42,061 bases of DNA, taken from an uncultured Collinsella sp. (GTDB taxonomy: Bacteria; Actinomycetota; Coriobacteriia; Coriobacteriales; Coriobacteriaceae). This document shows, in pieces, positions 35,423 through 42,061 of this stretch. Position 1 is the stretch's first letter; each line of letters starts with the position of its first letter. The position numbers and the translations under genes were made by a program. Below the pieces are notes generated by a model. It saw nothing but the letters and a program-made list of their open reading frames with translations. It was not told the origin of the DNA and did no database searches. Location: NCBI GenBank assembly GCA_902461085.1, contig CABPWH010000011.1:1-42061 (forward strand), written 5' to 3'.

Positions 35423-36060
35423 GCGCCCCGGTTGCAGTTGCGGCTTGCCTGTGCGCCCTGAGTGTATTTGTCGCGACGGGTTTGGATCGGGCGGATGCAC
35501 GCAAGATCGCAGGGGCCTGCAAGCGCGAGGCGGTGCTGGTCGCTGCCGCGGGTCGCTCGGTGGTCGATGCTCTGACCGCGCGAGTGAAGGGCGCGGTTGG
35601 AGCGGGCGGCCCGGCGCGAGTGTCGCTCGGCGAAGTGTCCGAGATGATCGATGTTGTGCGCTTGGGTCTTTCGGCCGGCCTTTCGTTTGATGCGGCGCTT
35701 GAGATTTTCTGCGCCAACCGCCGGTCAGTGCTGGCTCTTCGCCTTGAGCGGGCCTGCATGGCGTGGCAGGTGGGCGTGGGCACGCGTGAGGACGAGTTGT
35801 TGGCCGCCGCGCGCGACCTGGACGTGCGAGCGCTCGAGACCTTTGCCATCACGGTGGGGCAGGCACTCGCCCTGGGTGCCCCACTTTCCGAGACGCTGGC
35901 CGCTCAAAGTCGCGAGATCCGTGCGGCTCATCGCGCCGCGGTCGAGCGCGAGATTGAGCGTGCGCCCGTCAAGCTGCTGATTCCCACCGGCACGCTCATC
36001 TTGCCGGCGTTGCTTCTGTCCATATTGGGCCCGCTGCTGGGAGCAGGCGGGATGATGTAG
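35419..36060 (+). CDS. tadC: Tad pilus inner-membrane protein TadC
   Basis: This 213-residue T2SSF-domain protein pairs with TadB. It has an N-terminal helix (VAVAACLCALSVFVATG), the core EMIDVVRLGLSAGLSFDAALEIFC and ETFAITVGQALALGAPLSETLAAQ, and a C-terminal helix (LLIPTGTLILPALLLSILGPLLG). The ATG overlaps the tadB stop (ATGA). It is shorter than many TadC proteins (about 290), lacking part of the N-terminal repeat. Confidence 0.9.
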   Translation: MSAPVAVAACLCALSVFVATGLDRADARKIAGACKREAVLVAAAGRSVVDALTARVKGAVGAGGPARVSLGEVSEMIDVVRLGLSAGLSFDAALEIFCANRRSVLALRLERACMAWQVGVGTREDELLAAARDLDVRALETFAITVGQALALGAPLSETLAAQSREIRAAHRAAVEREIERAPVKLLIPTGTLILPALLLSILGPLLGAGGMM

Positions 36061-36070
36061 GGAGGAATAC

Positions 36071-36304
36071 ATGAACACGATGACTGACGCTGCTGGCAAG
36101 GTCTGGAGCTGGGCTGTTTGCCAGTCAATTCGCGCTCGCCAGCATGCCGGGGAGCTACTGCAGGAGGAGAGTGCGCAGGGCACCACCGAATACGCCATCT
36201 TGGTCGGCGTGCTCGTGGTGATCGCCATCATTGCCATTGTCGCATTTAAGGGCAAGGTCCAAGATCTATGGAACGCTATCAGCGAGGGCATCAACAGCCT
36301 GTAG
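36071..36304 (+). CDS. flp: Flp-type pilin
   Basis: This 77-residue protein has the Flp pilin layout: a hydrophilic leader of about 35 residues, then AQGTTEYAILVGVLVVIAIIAIVAFKG with the Glu-Tyr pair required for cleavage and assembly of Flp pilins, then a short amphipathic tail. GGGAGGAA lies upstream of the ATG. It follows tadC by 10 bases. A prepilin peptidase would cut before the hydrophobic stretch, but no such gene is in the window. It is the likely main subunit of the fibre. Confidence 0.9.
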   Translation: MNTMTDAAGKVWSWAVCQSIRARQHAGELLQEESAQGTTEYAILVGVLVVIAIIAIVAFKGKVQDLWNAISEGINSL

Positions 36305-36831
36305 AGGGCGAGCGCCCCATCGGGGTGCTGCTGGTGTTTGCTTGCCTGACCGTGGCGATAGCAGCGGTGCTTTGGGGGCTTAACGCCGCGCGGCAGCAGC
36401 GTCCTGGGGCCGCCTTCGATTCGGGCTCAGATTCGGCGGTGGCGTCTCAAAAAGATGAGATGCGAGATGCGGACGATTCGGATGTCGCTGTCACGGCGCA
36501 AACCTTTCTGCGGACGCTCGACAAGCGGTCTGGCACTGCGACGGATTCACCTGAGGACAACGCGATTACGGTCCGGCTTGCATGGTCCGAGGACCGACCG
36601 ATGACCGAGGCAGCGGCGGATATGTTACGCGCCTACCGCGAGGTGCCAACGGCCCAGCTCGCCCTGAGCGGCTATCTCGATATTAAGGGCAACGTATGGG
36701 GCGCCATCGTGCGCGATGGGCGCGGCTGGGTCGATATGGTGACGGTTGCCGCGGATGCTGGCGATGCTTCGTGTCGTCTGCGCGCCGTGCGTCTGGTCCC
36801 GCAAACAATAAGCTCAAAGGAGGGATCGTGA
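36268..36831 (+). CDS. Tad operon hypothetical membrane protein
   Basis: This 187-residue protein overlaps the flp 3' end by 37 bases in another frame. One transmembrane helix at about 18-41 (IGVLLVFACLTVAIAAVLWGL) is followed by an acidic extracytoplasmic domain of ~145 residues with no recognised fold. The ATG has only a weak SD, so it probably depends on coupling to flp. It sits between the pilin genes, which suggests a role in pilus assembly, but no family was recognised. Confidence 0.65.
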   Translation: MERYQRGHQQPVEGERPIGVLLVFACLTVAIAAVLWGLNAARQQRPGAAFDSGSDSAVASQKDEMRDADDSDVAVTAQTFLRTLDKRSGTATDSPEDNAITVRLAWSEDRPMTEAAADMLRAYREVPTAQLALSGYLDIKGNVWGAIVRDGRGWVDMVTVAADAGDASCRLRAVRLVPQTISSKEGS

Positions 36832-36832
36832 A

Positions 36833-37051
36833 ATGCATGGCGTTCTGCGTGAAGAGGTTGCCCAAGCGACTGTGGAATACGCCATCGTCACGGTGGCGCT
36901 GTTATCGATCGTGCTGGCGATTGTGGGACTTTGGCGTGCTGGCACCGATGGACGCTTGGCGGCGCTGGTTGAGCGGGCGGCATCCCATGGCGTTGCCTCG
37001 ACGTCGGTTATCGACGCCGCTGCGGGCGCTAAGGACATCGCGTTGTATTGA
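36833..37051 (+). CDS. Second Flp/TadE-like pilin
   Basis: This 72-residue protein has the pilin pattern EEVAQATVEYAIVTVALLSIVLAIVGLW, with Glu-Tyr at the start of the hydrophobic stretch, then a short polar tail. AAAGGAGGG precedes the ATG. It is smaller than TadE and closer to Flp, so it may be a minor pilin. It starts two bases after the upstream stop and overlaps the next gene. Confidence 0.75.
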   Translation: MHGVLREEVAQATVEYAIVTVALLSIVLAIVGLWRAGTDGRLAALVERAASHGVASTSVIDAAAGAKDIALY

Positions 37052-37523
37052 TATCGCGCGCGAGGACCGGGCGCAGTCTACGGTCGAGGCCGCTTTTTTG
37101 CTGCCGACGTTTCTGACGCTCATCCTTCTCGCACTGCAACCGGTGTGCCTGCTTTATACGCGCGCGGTCATGGAGTCTGCCGCCGCCGAGACCGCGCGGC
37201 TCATGACCACGACGACGGCGGAGGACGACGATCTTAAGGAGTTCACCCGCCGCCGGCTTGCCGCAGTGCCCAACGTTTCGATCTTTCATGCCGGCGGGCC
37301 GTTGTCGTGGGATATCGAGCTTGGCCGGGCCGGTGCGGGTGGCGTCTCGGCCGTGTCCGTTTCCGGCGAGGTCAAGCCGTTGCCTGTGATCGGTGCGTTT
37401 GCGCGGGCTATGGGTGGTACCGCCGAGGGCGGCTACGTTGAGCTCAAGGTCGATGTCTCGTATCAATCGCGTCCCGAATGGCTGGAGGGAGATTATGATT
37501 CGTGGATTGCTGCATGGGATTAA
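36987..37523 (+). CDS. tadE: TadE-like pseudopilin
   Basis: This protein of about 178 residues carries the TadE signature REDRAQSTVEAAFLLPTFLTLILLALQPVCLL, preceded by a basic leader (ALPRRRLSTPLRALR). The following ~110 residues form a beta-rich extracytoplasmic domain. The start is uncertain: ATG 36987 overlaps the upstream gene by 65 bases, TTG 36993 is in frame, and there is no good start near the end of the upstream gene. TadE proteins are pseudopilins that help pilus initiation. The stop overlaps the next gene by 29 bases. Confidence 0.75.
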   Translation: MALPRRRLSTPLRALRTSRCIDIAREDRAQSTVEAAFLLPTFLTLILLALQPVCLLYTRAVMESAAAETARLMTTTTAEDDDLKEFTRRRLAAVPNVSIFHAGGPLSWDIELGRAGAGGVSAVSVSGEVKPLPVIGAFARAMGGTAEGGYVELKVDVSYQSRPEWLEGDYDSWIAAWD

Positions 37524-39648
37524 GCGTTTCTGGTCTAGATGCGTTTTGACGCGCCGTCCGAGCTGCCATCGCAAGCGAGGCGGCTTTATGGGCCGCGCCG
37601 GTATCGACCTGTTTATCGAAGACGGTGCCTACACCACGCTTTCTTCTGCCGTGGTCATCCTAGTGGTGCTCACGTTGTTGTTTTCGTCGACCGCGGCGAT
37701 ATGGAGCATGTCGCGTGCCGGGGATACCCAGGTGGCGGCCGATAGCGGCGCGCTGGCGGGTGCCAACGTAGCGTCGTCCTATCACACGGCTGCCACGGTG
37801 GTTGATGCGAGCATCTTGAGTCTGGGGCTGGCGGGGTTTGCCACGATCGGGACGGGTCTGGTCGCCATCCTCATCCCGGGTGCCGAACCAGTTGCCGGCA
37901 ATATGGTCGACACCGGGATTGAGATTATTAAAACGCGCAACAAGTTTGCCAAAAGCGCATCGGAAGGCTTACAGAAAATCGAGACGGCTCTGCCGTATCT
38001 GATTGCCGCGCGTGCCACGCAGGCGGTGTCGGCGCAGGATACCGATAGTGTGGCCTATACCGGTACGGCACTTGCCGTGCCCAGGACATCCGAGTCGGAC
38101 TTCGCTGCGCTCAAAGGGTCAGAGATCTCGACCGATGCCATTAAAGACACATCAGATGATTTAGAGCGTGCGGCCGAGGAGCTGCGGAAGGCTTCTGAGG
38201 ACACGGCGAAGGCTAAAGAGCGCGCTTGGCTGGCGGATTGTGGCGGGTCTGACAAGGGCTCGGTCAGCAGCTGTTCTTGCATGTGGGAGCGTGTGAAAAG
38301 TCTAACGGATCTCTCTGGTGCTCAAAATCCGCATTACGCTTCGAGCGTTACGTGGGAACCGCAAGTGGCGCTCGATCGCGCGAAGGCCTACTATCGCCAG
38401 CGCCTGGCAAATGAGAAACCGCTTGGCGAGGGTCCGGAAAAACAGGCAGATTCTGCTGCACGAAAGGTGTTCTTCGCTTATGCGGGCGAAGAAGTCGAGC
38501 GGGCATATATAACTGAAAAGGACGGCAAAGTTTCCGCTCACATCCCTTTCCTTCCGCGAAATCCAGATGAGGCGCGGGCGACTGAACTCTATACCGATGC
38601 GTGTTGGCCCACGAGTGAAGTAGATAAAGTTACCTATTTGCATTATGGGACTGACTGTCCAAATTACAAAAAAGGAAAGCCAGGTTGGCTGGCATCCGTC
38701 GCAGATTTTGACGGTCAAGAAACGTGTAGCGAATGCCATTTCGGTGTGTCGTCTTTAGGGTACGTTGCGATTGCAACGACTTCTGTCGAAAGGGGCTTCG
38801 AGTACCACTTCGATAAGTTCAAAGAGGCCCTGGAAGACTACGTCGAATGCCGCAACAAAGAGCTCGAGCTCGAGCGTCAGACCGAGGATGAGGCCGACCG
38901 TGCGGGCAATGCGTTTGACCAGGCCATCAAGGAGCTTTCCGGCGAGCGCCCGCGTATCGCCCCACCTGGCCGCAACGGCGTGGTCGCCTTTGCGGTTTCG
39001 GGTGCCATCTCGAGCCCCGATGAGCTCAACTCTTCGTTTAACACGGCAGTCAGGCTTGGCGATCGCGGTGCTATCTCTGCCGCGGTGTTGGCGCCCGATG
39101 AGGCGACGGCGCAAAACAACGTGCTTTCGCGATTTTTCTCGACATTGAAGGAACGCTCGGGCGGCGTTGCCGGCGTGCTCGACGGCGTCATGGATGTTTG
39201 GGGACGGCTGCTCGTAGGATACGGTGATATCCAAGGTTCGGCCGACGAACTTATGGACGAGATGATTAAAGGCCTAGGAGGGGGCAGCGGCGCGTTGGGC
39301 TCCATCGCATCGTGGCTCGGCGATACCGTTTCGGCGTCCGTGGCGGCGCTGGGTTTGGAACCGTGCGACTTGCGCCTGCGAAAGCCGGTGCTGACCGATT
39401 CCGCCAATGTCATTAAGAGTCCGGGGTCTGACATTGCGGGTCTCTCTCAAGCGCAAGACAAACTGCGAAGTATTCCGTTGGGCGTGACCGATCCCAAGGC
39501 GCTTTGCGAGGCGTTGGAATATCAAGTCGAACGCACCATTAGCGGCACGGTGTTCACACTTGCGGAGATTCCTCTGCCCGGCGGCGGCTCCATCCCGCTC
39601 ACCGTCGATGTCGCCACGCTGGTTGGCGCTCTGGGCGGTGGGTCGTAA
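37495..39648 (+). CDS. TadG-like large Tad-associated protein
   Basis: This 717-residue protein begins with a basic leader and one helix (SSAVVILVVLTLLFSSTAAIW) followed by SMSRAGDTQVAADSGALAGANVASSY, the N-terminal Tad-like motif (PF13400 type) of TadG relatives. A second hydrophobic stretch (GLAGFATIGTGLVAILI) lies near residue 110. Two long helical stretches (about 210-250 and 450-490) flank a Cys-containing segment at 370-414 (His383, Cys388, Cys411, Cys414). DNA coding for about 265-430 is more AT-rich than its neighbours. ATG 37495 has GGAGGGAG upstream. It may be a pilus-tip or anchoring protein; the function is inferred from context. Confidence 0.7.
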   Translation: MIRGLLHGIKRFWSRCVLTRRPSCHRKRGGFMGRAGIDLFIEDGAYTTLSSAVVILVVLTLLFSSTAAIWSMSRAGDTQVAADSGALAGANVASSYHTAATVVDASILSLGLAGFATIGTGLVAILIPGAEPVAGNMVDTGIEIIKTRNKFAKSASEGLQKIETALPYLIAARATQAVSAQDTDSVAYTGTALAVPRTSESDFAALKGSEISTDAIKDTSDDLERAAEELRKASEDTAKAKERAWLADCGGSDKGSVSSCSCMWERVKSLTDLSGAQNPHYASSVTWEPQVALDRAKAYYRQRLANEKPLGEGPEKQADSAARKVFFAYAGEEVERAYITEKDGKVSAHIPFLPRNPDEARATELYTDACWPTSEVDKVTYLHYGTDCPNYKKGKPGWLASVADFDGQETCSECHFGVSSLGYVAIATTSVERGFEYHFDKFKEALEDYVECRNKELELERQTEDEADRAGNAFDQAIKELSGERPRIAPPGRNGVVAFAVSGAISSPDELNSSFNTAVRLGDRGAISAAVLAPDEATAQNNVLSRFFSTLKERSGGVAGVLDGVMDVWGRLLVGYGDIQGSADELMDEMIKGLGGGSGALGSIASWLGDTVSASVAALGLEPCDLRLRKPVLTDSANVIKSPGSDIAGLSQAQDKLRSIPLGVTDPKALCEALEYQVERTISGTVFTLAEIPLPGGGSIPLTVDVATLVGALGGGS

Positions 39649-40124
39649 TGAGTATCCGCATGCGTCTGCGCGAGGAGCGCGCCCAAGCGACGGTTGAGAT
39701 GGCAGTGGTTACGCCCGTTTTGCTGGTGCTGGCACTCATCGTGTACAACGTCATGGTCTTTGCCAGCGCTGTCGCGCGCTTCGACCGCGTGGTGCCCGAC
39801 ATCGTGTTGGCGCACGCTGTGGCACCGGGCGGGGAGGGTGACGAGAACTCTGCCGATGCCTCGGTGACGGTCCAGACTCAAATTCTGAATGCCATGGAAG
39901 GCTATGACTTGCAGATCGAAGTGTCGAGCGAGCAAGGCGCGAAGGCATCAGATGGTGGCCTGCTCTCCCTATCCGGTACGTTTAGGACCTACACCTGCAC
40001 CATGCACTATGAGCCGTGGCCGACTTCTCTCAGCATCGCTGGCGTTTCGCTGGGGGCGCCGACAACGTTGTCGCACGAGCGCGCGGTGACGGTCGATCCA
40101 TGGCGTCCGGGGGTGGTCATGTGA
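39648..40124 (+). CDS. TadE-like pseudopilin, second copy
   Basis: This 158-residue protein has REERAQATVEMAVVTPVLLVLALIVYNVMVF directly after a short basic leader, the TadE pattern, then about 110 residues of extracytoplasmic domain. ATG 39648 overlaps the previous stop by one base. Its stop overlaps the DUF192 start. It is the third or fourth pilin-like protein in the operon, suggesting a composite minor-pilin complex. Confidence 0.82.
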   Translation: MSIRMRLREERAQATVEMAVVTPVLLVLALIVYNVMVFASAVARFDRVVPDIVLAHAVAPGGEGDENSADASVTVQTQILNAMEGYDLQIEVSSEQGAKASDGGLLSLSGTFRTYTCTMHYEPWPTSLSIAGVSLGAPTTLSHERAVTVDPWRPGVVM

Positions 40125-40480
40125 CCGCGGTCTCGTCCTACATCGCTTACGCGCGGGCACTCAACAGGCTGGGTTGGACGCCGGCCGAGTTTGTGGTGGC
40201 GGAGTCGTTTGTCGTGCGCCTGCGCGGCATGCTGGGACGGCGTCCGGTTGCCGCCAACGGCCTGCCGCTCGTCATGGCGTTTCCACGCTGCTCTTCGGTC
40301 CATACGTGTTTTATGGCCTATCCCATCGACATCGCCTTCATCGATCGCGACGGCAATATCCTCGCGCGCTACGAAAACGTCCGTCCTTGGCACATGTGCT
40401 CTTGCCTCGGCGCCTGGGCCGTACTAGAGCGTCCTTCAATCATTGTTTCGACTCCTGCTCTCCAACGCGTGCCGGCTTAA
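40121..40480 (+). CDS. DUF192 family protein
   Basis: This 119-residue protein matches DUF192 (PF02643): SFVVRLRGMLGRRP, LPLVMAFPRCSSVHTCFMAYPIDIAFIDRDGNIL and AWAVLERP. No signal peptide is seen, so it is probably cytoplasmic. The start is GTG 40121, overlapping the previous TGA in GTGA; upstream GGGGGTGG may serve as SD. The function of DUF192 is not established. Its coupling to the Tad operon suggests a link to pilus biology or simply shared transcription. Confidence 0.85.
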   Translation: MTAVSSYIAYARALNRLGWTPAEFVVAESFVVRLRGMLGRRPVAANGLPLVMAFPRCSSVHTCFMAYPIDIAFIDRDGNILARYENVRPWHMCSCLGAWAVLERPSIIVSTPALQRVPA

Positions 40481-40538
40481 GAATTGGCGACAGTGGACTT
40501 TTGTCATACGAAATTGGGTAAGATGGAGGAGAAGATGC

Positions 40539-40805
40539 ATGGATGTTGAGATCCATCCCAACGCTAAAAAGCACCTGACGGAAAAGCAGGTGCTTAGCGC
40601 TTGGCTTGCGGTTACTGAGTGCATTCGTCGCGAGTCGAAGGACGAGCCGCCGAGATGGCTTGCAATTGGATGGCTCTCAGACGGACGAAGCGTGGAGCTT
40701 GTCGCGGTGGAGCTTGTCCGTGGGTGGCTTATCATTCATGCCTTGTCTCCAGTCCAGAAGAAATTTTGGCAGGAGATTGAACAGGCTCGGCAAAGGGGTC
40801 GATGA
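40539..40805 (+). CDS. Putative toxin of a toxin-antitoxin pair
   Basis: This 88-residue basic protein has a compact alpha/beta pattern: IHPNAKKHLTEKQVLSAWLAV, RWLAIGWLSDGRSVELVAVEL, GWLIIHALSPVQKKFWQEI. The layout, with a central pair of strands and a closing helix, resembles BrnT/RelE-like mRNA-interferase folds, but key catalytic residues cannot be assigned with confidence. GGAGGAG lies seven bases before the ATG. It overlaps a ribbon-helix-helix gene by four bases, with the toxin first as in brnTA or higBA. Confidence 0.55.
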   Translation: MDVEIHPNAKKHLTEKQVLSAWLAVTECIRRESKDEPPRWLAIGWLSDGRSVELVAVELVRGWLIIHALSPVQKKFWQEIEQARQRGR

Positions 40806-41089
40806 TGGGCAAGACGTATACGGCCGCTAATGGTCAGGTTGTAACGGATGAAATGATTGACGCGTGGTGCGAGTCGTACGAGCGCGGAGAGTTTCCGGAT
40901 GGCGAACACACCGTTGGTGGGATCGTGCATGGACGGCCCCCGCTCTCAGGTGAGGGGACGGCAACGCTGTCGGTCAAGATTCCTCTGGGAATGAAGGAGG
41001 CCATTCGTCGACGGGCGGCTGCCGAGGGGATGACGCCAAGTGAGTTTGCCCGTGCGGCTCTGAGTGAAAAACTTCTTGCTGCCGGCTGA
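40802..41089 (+). CDS. Ribbon-helix-helix antitoxin-like protein
   Basis: This 95-residue protein has an acidic N-terminal half (DEMIDAWCESYERGEFPDGEHTVGG), suited to wrap a partner, and a C-terminal ribbon-helix-helix: ATLSVKIPLGMKEAIRRRAAAEGMTPSEFARAALSEKLL. The strand KIPLGMKEAIRRRA and the helix-turn-helix are typical of CopG/RHH DNA-binding proteins. The order, toxin-binding first and DNA-binding last, is the reverse of the usual one and recalls the antitoxins of the BrnA group. ATG 40802 overlaps the upstream stop; ATG 40805 is the next codon. It would bind the upstream protein and repress the pair. Confidence 0.65.
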   Translation: MMGKTYTAANGQVVTDEMIDAWCESYERGEFPDGEHTVGGIVHGRPPLSGEGTATLSVKIPLGMKEAIRRRAAAEGMTPSEFARAALSEKLLAAG

Positions 41090-41152
41090 TGCCTCTGACG
41101 TGCCGATTTATAGAACCGAGGCTGTGCTCAAAAACTTTTTTAAAATTCTCGG

Positions 41153-41180
41153 TTGACCGGAACGCGTCCTTGGTTATACT
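41153..41180 (+). promoter_or_regulatory. Promoter of tRNA-Phe
   Basis: TTGACC (41153-41158) and TATACT (41175-41180) are spaced by 16 bases. The start of transcription would be near 41187, about 26 bases before the tRNA 5' end. Confidence 0.8.
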
Positions 41181-41212
41181 AATCAAGCCTTGAAACAAGG
41201 CACACCTCAAAT

Positions 41213-41267
<55 letters not shown>

Positions 41268-41285
<18 letters not shown>

Positions 41286-41330
41286 CCTTGAATTGACTAG
41301 GACCTCTGCAAAGGGGTCCTTTTCTTTTAT
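41268..41330 (+). repeat. 63-bp direct repeat, copy 1 (tRNA-Phe 3' end plus terminator)
   Basis: It starts inside the T loop of tRNA-Phe, covers the 3' end and the terminator AGGACCTCT/AGGGGTCCT with TTTCTTTT (41299-41328), and is identical to 41422-41484. Such copies of a tRNA 3' end are the usual mark of integration at a tRNA gene. Confidence 0.95.
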
Positions 41331-41421
41331 GCAGCCCCCACATGGAATCGAACCCCGTGAGGGCGCGGAGCTGAGTAAACGCGTAAGCGCCGCAGCGGTC
41401 CGTCCGCGCGGCGCGCGGACG

Positions 41422-41484
41422 CGATTCCCTTCCCCGCCACCTTGAATTGACTAGGACCTCTGCAAAGGGGTCCTTTTCTTTTAT
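41422..41484 (+). repeat. 63-bp direct repeat, copy 2
   Basis: This is an exact second copy of 41268-41330, offset by 154 bases, including the terminator (41453-41482) but no 5' part of a tRNA. The 91 bases between the copies hold an inverted T-arm-like piece (41344-41356) and the hairpin CGTCCGCGC-GGC-GCGCGGACG (41401-41421). Confidence 0.95.
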
Positions 41485-41496
41485 TGAGGGCTCTGC

Positions 41497-41727
41497 GGAA
41501 ATTGCGTCCCGGAATTTGGCTTCAGAGTGGGATGCGTTTTCCGCTTTGAGGCCGCTTGGGAAAGCGCGACCCGGAATCCGGCGTCAGAATGGGATGTGCT
41601 TTCCTTTTGCGGTCTTTGGCGGAAACTGCGTCCCAGATCCCGCGCTCAGAACGGGATGCATTTTCCGGTTGAGGCCTCGAACGGAAAATGCATCCCAGTC
41701 TTTTGCGAAAAACGGGATGCGCTTTCC
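41497..41727. repeat. Four tandem 62-bp palindromic repeats
   Basis: Units begin at 41497, 41559, 41621 and 41683, an exact 62-bp period. Each has a 14-base left arm (GGAAANYGCRWCCC), a 17-18 base centre and a 14-base right arm (GGGATGYRYTTTCC) that is its near complement. The units are joined by 16-base spacers, two of which contain GAGGCC. The right arm of unit 3 and left arm of unit 4 are perfectly complementary, making a 44-base near-perfect palindrome centred at 41674. It lies between the tRNA-Phe repeat and a glycoside hydrolase gene. Confidence 0.93.
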
Positions 41728-41916
41728 GGCCGCCTACTTCCGGCGCATATGTACATCTCGGCGCGCCATCTCGGGCCCGCCCAGACATTCCTTCCGCTTT
41801 TGCGCCACTTTACAGACCGTTCGGTCGTCTGTCCGCACGCGCGGGTATACTCAAAACGATACTTTTCCTGTGCAATACGATGCAGGCTCGGCCTGCACGA
41901 TCCGAAGGGGGCAGTG
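41728..41916. other. Region before the glycoside hydrolase gene
   Basis: A TATACT box at 41846-41851 may be a -10 element, with no clear -35. TGCAGGC-TCG-GCCTGCA (41881-41897) is a perfect small palindrome 20 bases before the ATG. Nothing else is distinct. Confidence 0.4.
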
Positions 41917-42061
41917 ATGGAGAGGATACTCGGCGTTAATCTCTCTGGCTGGTTTATTCCCGAGCCTTGGGTGACCCCGTCGCTATACGCGGCGACCGGT
42001 GCATCCAACGCGGCCGAGCTGCAGGAGGCCATGGGCACCGCCGCCTATAACGCCCTGGCCA
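41917..42061 (+). CDS. GH5-like glycoside hydrolase, N-terminal fragment
   Basis: The open frame runs off the window end after 48 residues. The start GVNLSGWFIPEPWVTPSLYAATGA closely matches the N terminus of GH5 (cellulase/exo-beta-1,3-glucanase type) enzymes, whose usual form is GVNLGGWL-x-E-x-W-x-TPSLF. No signal peptide is seen, so the enzyme is probably cytoplasmic and may cut small imported glucosides. GAAGGGGG precedes the ATG; an in-frame ATG at 41749 exists but lacks family support. Confidence 0.8.
   Translation, partial: MERILGVNLSGWFIPEPWVTPSLYAATGASNAAELQEAMGTAAYNALA

Noticed and set aside
41331..41356. Minus-strand tRNA or tmRNA 3' end
   Set aside because: Only the T-loop region matches; the flanking arms do not pair, so no complete tRNA or tmRNA can be drawn.
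41497..41727. CRISPR array
   Set aside because: Repeats are diverged palindromes with similar, not unique, intervening sequence, and no cas genes are in the window.
41447..41917. Open frame of 156 codons across the repeat array
   Set aside because: It exists because the repeats happen to lack stops; it begins inside a terminator, has no SD or recognised family, and the array symmetry is at DNA level.

Overview
The window reads as chromosomal DNA of a high-GC Gram-positive bacterium of the class Coriobacteriia, most likely Collinsella or a close relative. The grounds are GC-rich coding DNA, a T-box leader before pheST, an ECF-type nickel/cobalt transporter, a mannose-family PTS beside a sugar-amine deglycase, and a Gram-positive-type Tad pilus operon. 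The genus is an inference from gene content, not from a marker gene.

Layout: (1) 1-2987: a fructoselysine/glucoselysine-type deglycase followed by PTS EIIC and EIID, with a 13-bp intercistronic hairpin and a terminator. (2) 2988-8047: a patchwork of accessory genes: an AlbA_2/HATPase regulator preceded by two 67-bp operator-like repeats, a conserved unknown, a solitary HNH endonuclease, a small zinc-ribbon protein and a DUF5710 protein. (3) 8049-23101: mainly housekeeping genes: tRNA-Val, an EamA transporter, a DUF4012 membrane protein, glmM, an M32 carboxypeptidase, T-box-pheS-pheT, the nikMN-nikQ-nikO transporter behind a NikR-type operator, and a zinc-dependent phospholipase-C-like protein. 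(4) 23098-30689: a DUF559/AbiEi-like protein, an intergenic region with interleaved inverted repeats, pyruvate kinase, a Ca2+ P-type ATPase with a structured leader that buries its Shine-Dalgarno (SD) sequence, and rsgA. (5) 30690-40480: a compact Tad/Flp pilus operon (cpaB, tadZ, cpaF, tadB, tadC, flp, several TadE/TadG-like pseudopilins) ending in a DUF192 gene, nearly all with overlapping stops and starts. (6) 40539-42061: a toxin-antitoxin-like pair, a tRNA-Phe gene whose 3' end and terminator are duplicated 154 bp downstream, an array of four 62-bp palindromic repeats, and the start of a GH5-like glycoside hydrolase cut off by the window end.

How it fits together: the pilus genes form one translationally coupled unit that would build and anchor a Flp pilus; no prepilin peptidase is in view. 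The nik genes form one nickel-responsive import unit. pheST is controlled by uncharged tRNA-Phe through the T-box. The most unusual items are the exact-period 62-bp palindrome array (41497-41727), the duplicated tRNA-Phe 3' end (41268-41330 and 41422-41484), the switch-like leader of the Ca2+ ATPase (26386-26497), the 67-bp operator array (3045-3276) and the interleaved inverted repeats at 24226-24360. No CRISPR array, IS transposase or rRNA gene was seen.
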